Shown here piece after piece: positions 61,113 to 64,000 of a stretch of DNA of 64,000 bases. Under the pieces are notes generated by a model. That model was not told the origin of the DNA and made no database searches. It worked only from the letters and a program-made list of their open reading frames with translations. Numbering within the stretch: the stretch's first letter is position 1; each line of letters opens with the position of its first letter. This DNA comes from JBBDXI01 sp040902425 (GTDB lineage Bacteria > Planctomycetota > Phycisphaerae > Phycisphaerales > UBA1924), in the NCBI GenBank assembly GCA_040902425.1, contig JBBDXI010000075.1, positions 1 through 64,000 on the forward strand. Direction: 5' to 3'. The position numbers and the translations under genes were made by a program.

Positions 61113-63530
61113 TCACCCGCCGATCCGCTCCAGCCGCGTCATCGAGAGCACCAGCGTCTTCGTGCCCACATCCCGGAAGTTGATCTGGGCCCGCGCGTTG
61201 GCGCCGGGCGTGATCGACAGAACCTTCCCCACGCCGAACTGCGGGTGGCGGACGAGCGAGCCGATGGGGAACTTCACGGAGAGAGGGGAGGCCGCACGGG
61301 CGGGGAGGGCGCGATCGGGGCCCGCGGGGCGCGAGCCCCACTCGGTCTCCTCGAGGTCCGCCAGGGCGTCGGACTGGTCCGAGACGATGACGTGCTGTCT
61401 GCCGAGCTCGCCCAGGAAGCGGCTGGGGATCGTCCGCTCCATCAGGCCGCGATGCGTGCGGTACTTGGCGCTGGTGATCTGGAGGTGCCGCATGGCGCGG
61501 GTGATGCCGACGAAGCAGAGGCGGCGCTCCTCCTCCAGGGCCGCGTCGGACTCGCGGGCGCGGGAGTGGGGGAGGAGTCCTTCTTCCAGGCCGATCATGG
61601 CGACCGCGCCGAACTCCAGGCCCTTGGCGGCGTGGAGGGTCATGAGCGTGACCGCGCCCTGGGAGGGGTCCACGGCGTCGGCGTCGGCGACCAGAGAGAC
61701 CGACTCGAGGTAGGCCCGCAGGAGCGACAGCAGCGGCGGGGGCGCTCCCCCAGGCGGGACGCCCGCGCCAGCGGGTTCGACGTCGTTCGCCGGATCGCCG
61801 GTGGGGTCGTACTCCAGCTCGAACTGCCGCGCCGAGGAGACCAGTTCGTCGAGGTTGTCCAGCCGCTCGGCGTCGGTCTCGCTCCTGGCCGCCTTGGCCT
61901 GGGCCTGGTACATCTTCTCCAGGCCCGACTCCTTGATCACCCGCTCGACCAGGTCGGCCAGGGAGGCGCTCACGCCCTCGCCCATGAAGCTCCCGCCGGC
62001 GGTCCAGCCGTCCACGGTCTCGACGAACCGCTGGATGGAGCCGCGGGCGCGGGCGGAGATGCCCACGATCCGCGGCGCCTGGCGCAGGGCCTCGAAGAAT
62101 GGGACTCCGGCGTGCGCAGCGTAGACCTCGACGGCGTTGATCGTTGAGTCCCCCAGGCCGCGGGCGGGGGTGTTGATAATCCGCAGCAGCGACACCTCAT
62201 CCGCGGGGTTGGCGACGACCCGGAGGTAGGCCAGGGCGTTCTTGATCTCCTCGCGCTCGAAGAAGGCGGTGCCGCGGGCGATGACATAGGGGATGCCCGC
62301 GGCCCGGAAGGCGTCCTCCATGACGCGTGAGAGCGCGTTGGTGCGGTAGAAGACAGCCATCTCGCGCCAGGGCAGGCCGCCTTCCGGCGCATCCTCGCCG
62401 CGCTCCTCCACGCCCGAGTGCAGCGCCTTGAACCGGTCCACGATCAGCGTTGCCTCGTGCTGCTCGTTCTGGCAGAGGACAATCTGTACCCGCTCTCCCC
62501 CCGGGCGCCGCGTGAACAGGTCCTTGTGCTTCCGCTGCTTGTTGTTGCGGATCAGCGTGTCGGCCACCGACAGGATCGGCGCGGTCGAGCGGAAGTTCTC
62601 CCCCAGCGTGATGACCCGGGCGCCCGGGTACTGCCGCTCGAAGTCGAGGATGTTGCTGATGTCCGCCCCACGCCATGCGTAGATCGATTGGTCAGGGTCG
62701 CCAACGACACAGATGTTCGGCGGCCGGCGCCCGTCCCCGGTTCCGGCCAGCAGCGACGCGATGACGAACTGGGCCCGGTTCGTGTCCTGGTACTCGTCGA
62801 TCAGCAGGTACTGCCAGCGCCGCTGGCACTCGCCGCGGACCGCCGCGTTCTCCTTGAGCATCCGCGCGGTCAGCAGGAGCAGGTCGTCGAAATCCACCGC
62901 GTTGGCCGCCCGCAGGGCCTTCTCGTACCCCGCGTACACGCGGGCGATGGTCTTGGAATAGAAGTCGCCGGCCTGGGCCGCGTAGGCCCCCGCGTCCCGC
63001 AGTTCGTTCTTCGCGGCGCTGATGGCCGAGAGCACCGTCCGGGGCGGCCAGTTGCTGGCGCTGAGCTGGGCGGACTCCAGGACGCGCTTGACGAGCGACG
63101 CCTGGTCCGCCGAGTCGTAGATCGTGAAGTCGGCCTTGAGCCCGGGCAGCCCCGCCAGGTCCGCGTAGCGTCGCAGCAGCCGGGCGCACAGCGAATGGAA
63201 CGTGGTCACCGTCAGGCCGCGGGTGGCCCGCGGGTCGGCGTTCAGCAGCTCCATGACCCGCGACCGCATCTCCGCCGCGGCCTTGTTCGTGAAGGTCAGG
63301 GCCATGATCGACCACGGCGGGATGCCGCAGCGGACCAGGTACGCCATCCGCCTCGTGATCGTCCGGGTTTTGCCCGACCCCGCCGCGGCCACGACCAGCA
63401 CCGGTCCCTCCGTGTGCATCACGGCGTCGCGCTGCGGGCCGGTGAGGTCGGCGAGGAGGGGGTCGGCTTCCGTAGAGGCCGGGCTCATCCCGTCCGTGCT
63501 GTGAGGGGCATGCTCTTCCATGAGGCTCAT
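61113..63530 (-). CDS. UvrD/PcrA-type superfamily 1 DNA helicase
   Basis: 805 residues with all SF1A motifs: motif I AAAGSGKTRT (Lys54), Ia TFTNKAAAEM, II LLIDEYQDTN, III VGDPDQSIYAWRGAD, IV ENFRSTAPIL, V LMTLHAAKGLEF and VI CFVGITRAM. A long 2B region lies between, and a short C-terminal Tudor-like strand (SLVRHPQFGVGKVLSI) completes it. It unwinds 3'-5' in nucleotide excision and mismatch repair, and clears stalled RNA polymerase and recombinase. PcrA-like by the tail. It is adjacent to the universal stress protein gene on the same strand. Confidence 0.95.
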   Translation of the reverse strand: MSLMEEHAPHSTDGMSPASTEADPLLADLTGPQRDAVMHTEGPVLVVAAAGSGKTRTITRRMAYLVRCGIPPWSIMALTFTNKAAAEMRSRVMELLNADPRATRGLTVTTFHSLCARLLRRYADLAGLPGLKADFTIYDSADQASLVKRVLESAQLSASNWPPRTVLSAISAAKNELRDAGAYAAQAGDFYSKTIARVYAGYEKALRAANAVDFDDLLLLTARMLKENAAVRGECQRRWQYLLIDEYQDTNRAQFVIASLLAGTGDGRRPPNICVVGDPDQSIYAWRGADISNILDFERQYPGARVITLGENFRSTAPILSVADTLIRNNKQRKHKDLFTRRPGGERVQIVLCQNEQHEATLIVDRFKALHSGVEERGEDAPEGGLPWREMAVFYRTNALSRVMEDAFRAAGIPYVIARGTAFFEREEIKNALAYLRVVANPADEVSLLRIINTPARGLGDSTINAVEVYAAHAGVPFFEALRQAPRIVGISARARGSIQRFVETVDGWTAGGSFMGEGVSASLADLVERVIKESGLEKMYQAQAKAARSETDAERLDNLDELVSSARQFELEYDPTGDPANDVEPAGAGVPPGGAPPPLLSLLRAYLESVSLVADADAVDPSQGAVTLMTLHAAKGLEFGAVAMIGLEEGLLPHSRARESDAALEEERRLCFVGITRAMRHLQITSAKYRTHRGLMERTIPSRFLGELGRQHVIVSDQSDALADLEETEWGSRPAGPDRALPARAASPLSVKFPIGSLVRHPQFGVGKVLSITPGANARAQINFRDVGTKTLVLSMTRLERIGG

Positions 63531-63557
63531 CCGGCCAAGCGTAGCGGCCGGGTGGCC

Positions 63558-64000
63558 TCAGGTCGGGGGCGGCGGCGTCTCGACAGGTTGTTCCTGCTGC
63601 CGTCGGACCACTTCGGGCAGCTCGCCGGGGGTGAAGGGAGCGTTCGGCGAGCGGAGGATCAGCGAGACGTTGTCCGGGAGGTGCTGGGTGACACGGGTCA
63701 CCACGTCCCCGCCGAGGGTCCGCGAGAAGAACGACCGGGCCGACTTGCCCATGATCAGCGTGTCGCAGTTGTAGGTCACGGTGTAGTCGAGGATCTCGTC
63801 GGTGATATCGGTGCTGGTGACGTAGATCGGGACGAACGGCACGCCCGCCTGGCGGGCGAGGATGGCCGTGGTCCCCAGCACGAGCTGGGCATCCGGGTCG
63901 TCCTCGACGCGCGGGACCTTGCCGGGGACCACATCCATCAGCCGCAGCGTGCGGACGTAGATCGCGAACAGGGCTGCCCCGCGGCGGTGGGCCAGGTCCA
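63558..64000 (-). CDS. Universal stress protein domain, C-terminal part (5' end outside window)
   Basis: The frame is open to the window edge (minus strand), so the start is missing. The visible 147 residues include the UspA fold: LFAIYVRTLRLM, VPFVPIYVTSTDITDEILDY and LIMGKSARSFFSRTLGGDVV with the ATP-binding GXS type region. A Pro-rich tail follows (QQEQPVETPPPPT). The first visible stretch (HRRGAALFAIYVRTLRLM) is typical of USP domains fused behind amino-acid permeases, but this cannot be decided here. Confidence 0.8.
   Translation of the reverse strand, partial: DLAHRRGAALFAIYVRTLRLMDVVPGKVPRVEDDPDAQLVLGTTAILARQAGVPFVPIYVTSTDITDEILDYTVTYNCDTLIMGKSARSFFSRTLGGDVVTRVTQHLPDNVSLILRSPNAPFTPGELPEVVRRQQEQPVETPPPPT

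Overview
This 64 kb window is a chromosomal stretch of a very GC-rich bacterium. The best guess is a planctomycete, probably of the Phycisphaerae. Two secreted proteins carry the planctomycete-type N-terminal motif (FEQLESRVMLSG and FEKLEDRMVLAG). The surrounding families also fit that group: a prepilin-like protein, lipoproteins without homologues I recognise, an FmdB zinc ribbon, an oversized SecA, and tRNA genes without an encoded CCA. The assignment is inference from gene content and was not tested by a search. Most genes are housekeeping, tightly packed and often overlapping by ATGA, GTGA or TGATG junctions.

Layout. 1-5.1 kb: 3' end of the 2-oxoglutarate dehydrogenase E2 gene, then a minus-strand run (phosphatase, glycosyltransferase-like protein, two lipoproteins, a DUF2752 membrane protein, nuoA). 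5.3-13.6 kb: a protein-folding cluster (groEL1, hicBA, a small ORF, groES, sulfotransferase, groEL2, dnaJ, grpE, FmdB protein, acpS). 13.6-22.5 kb: HEAT-like secreted protein, acyl-CoA/AMP ligase, transaldolase-type aldolase, a minus-strand operon headed by hpd, then a pseudokinase and a TPR protein. 22.6-32.1 kb: a 2067-residue surface protein, an Asp/Glu racemase, hscB, a thioredoxin-like protein and a second, smaller surface protein. 32.1-35.6 kb: a sigma-54 two-component pair lying directly upstream of the smaller surface protein, with a near-consensus sigma-54 promoter between them. 35.7-48.6 kb: gene remnants, a large vWA protein, miaB, map-hutI-hutG, a lipoprotein joining a tyrosine phosphatase to a cytochrome c'-like heme tail, DUF72, a GH5 glycosidase and DUF1801. 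48.6-57.1 kb: tRNA-Pro(CGG), a prepilin-like protein, secA, a TSCPD protein, a heavy-metal-binding lipoprotein and two tRNA-Pro(GGG) copies flanking a lone membrane-protein gene. 57.4-64 kb: phosphomannomutase, a KAP-like NTPase, a GYF/DUF4190 protein, a UvrD/PcrA helicase and the 3' end of a universal stress protein.

Three themes stand out. First, short imperfect palindromes built from simple words (for example GGATGTGGGATGTCGG and GGCAAGCGGCAAACGG) sit at gene junctions, and similar words have been absorbed into coding sequences (DUF2752 protein, MiaB, MetAP). Second, regulation is visible at one locus: sensor kinase, NtrC-type activator, sigma-54 promoter and secreted surface protein in one strand-consistent block. 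Third, two genes carry single-base homopolymer frameshifts and one is a 3' remnant, so the sequence is either decaying locally or has a few indel errors.
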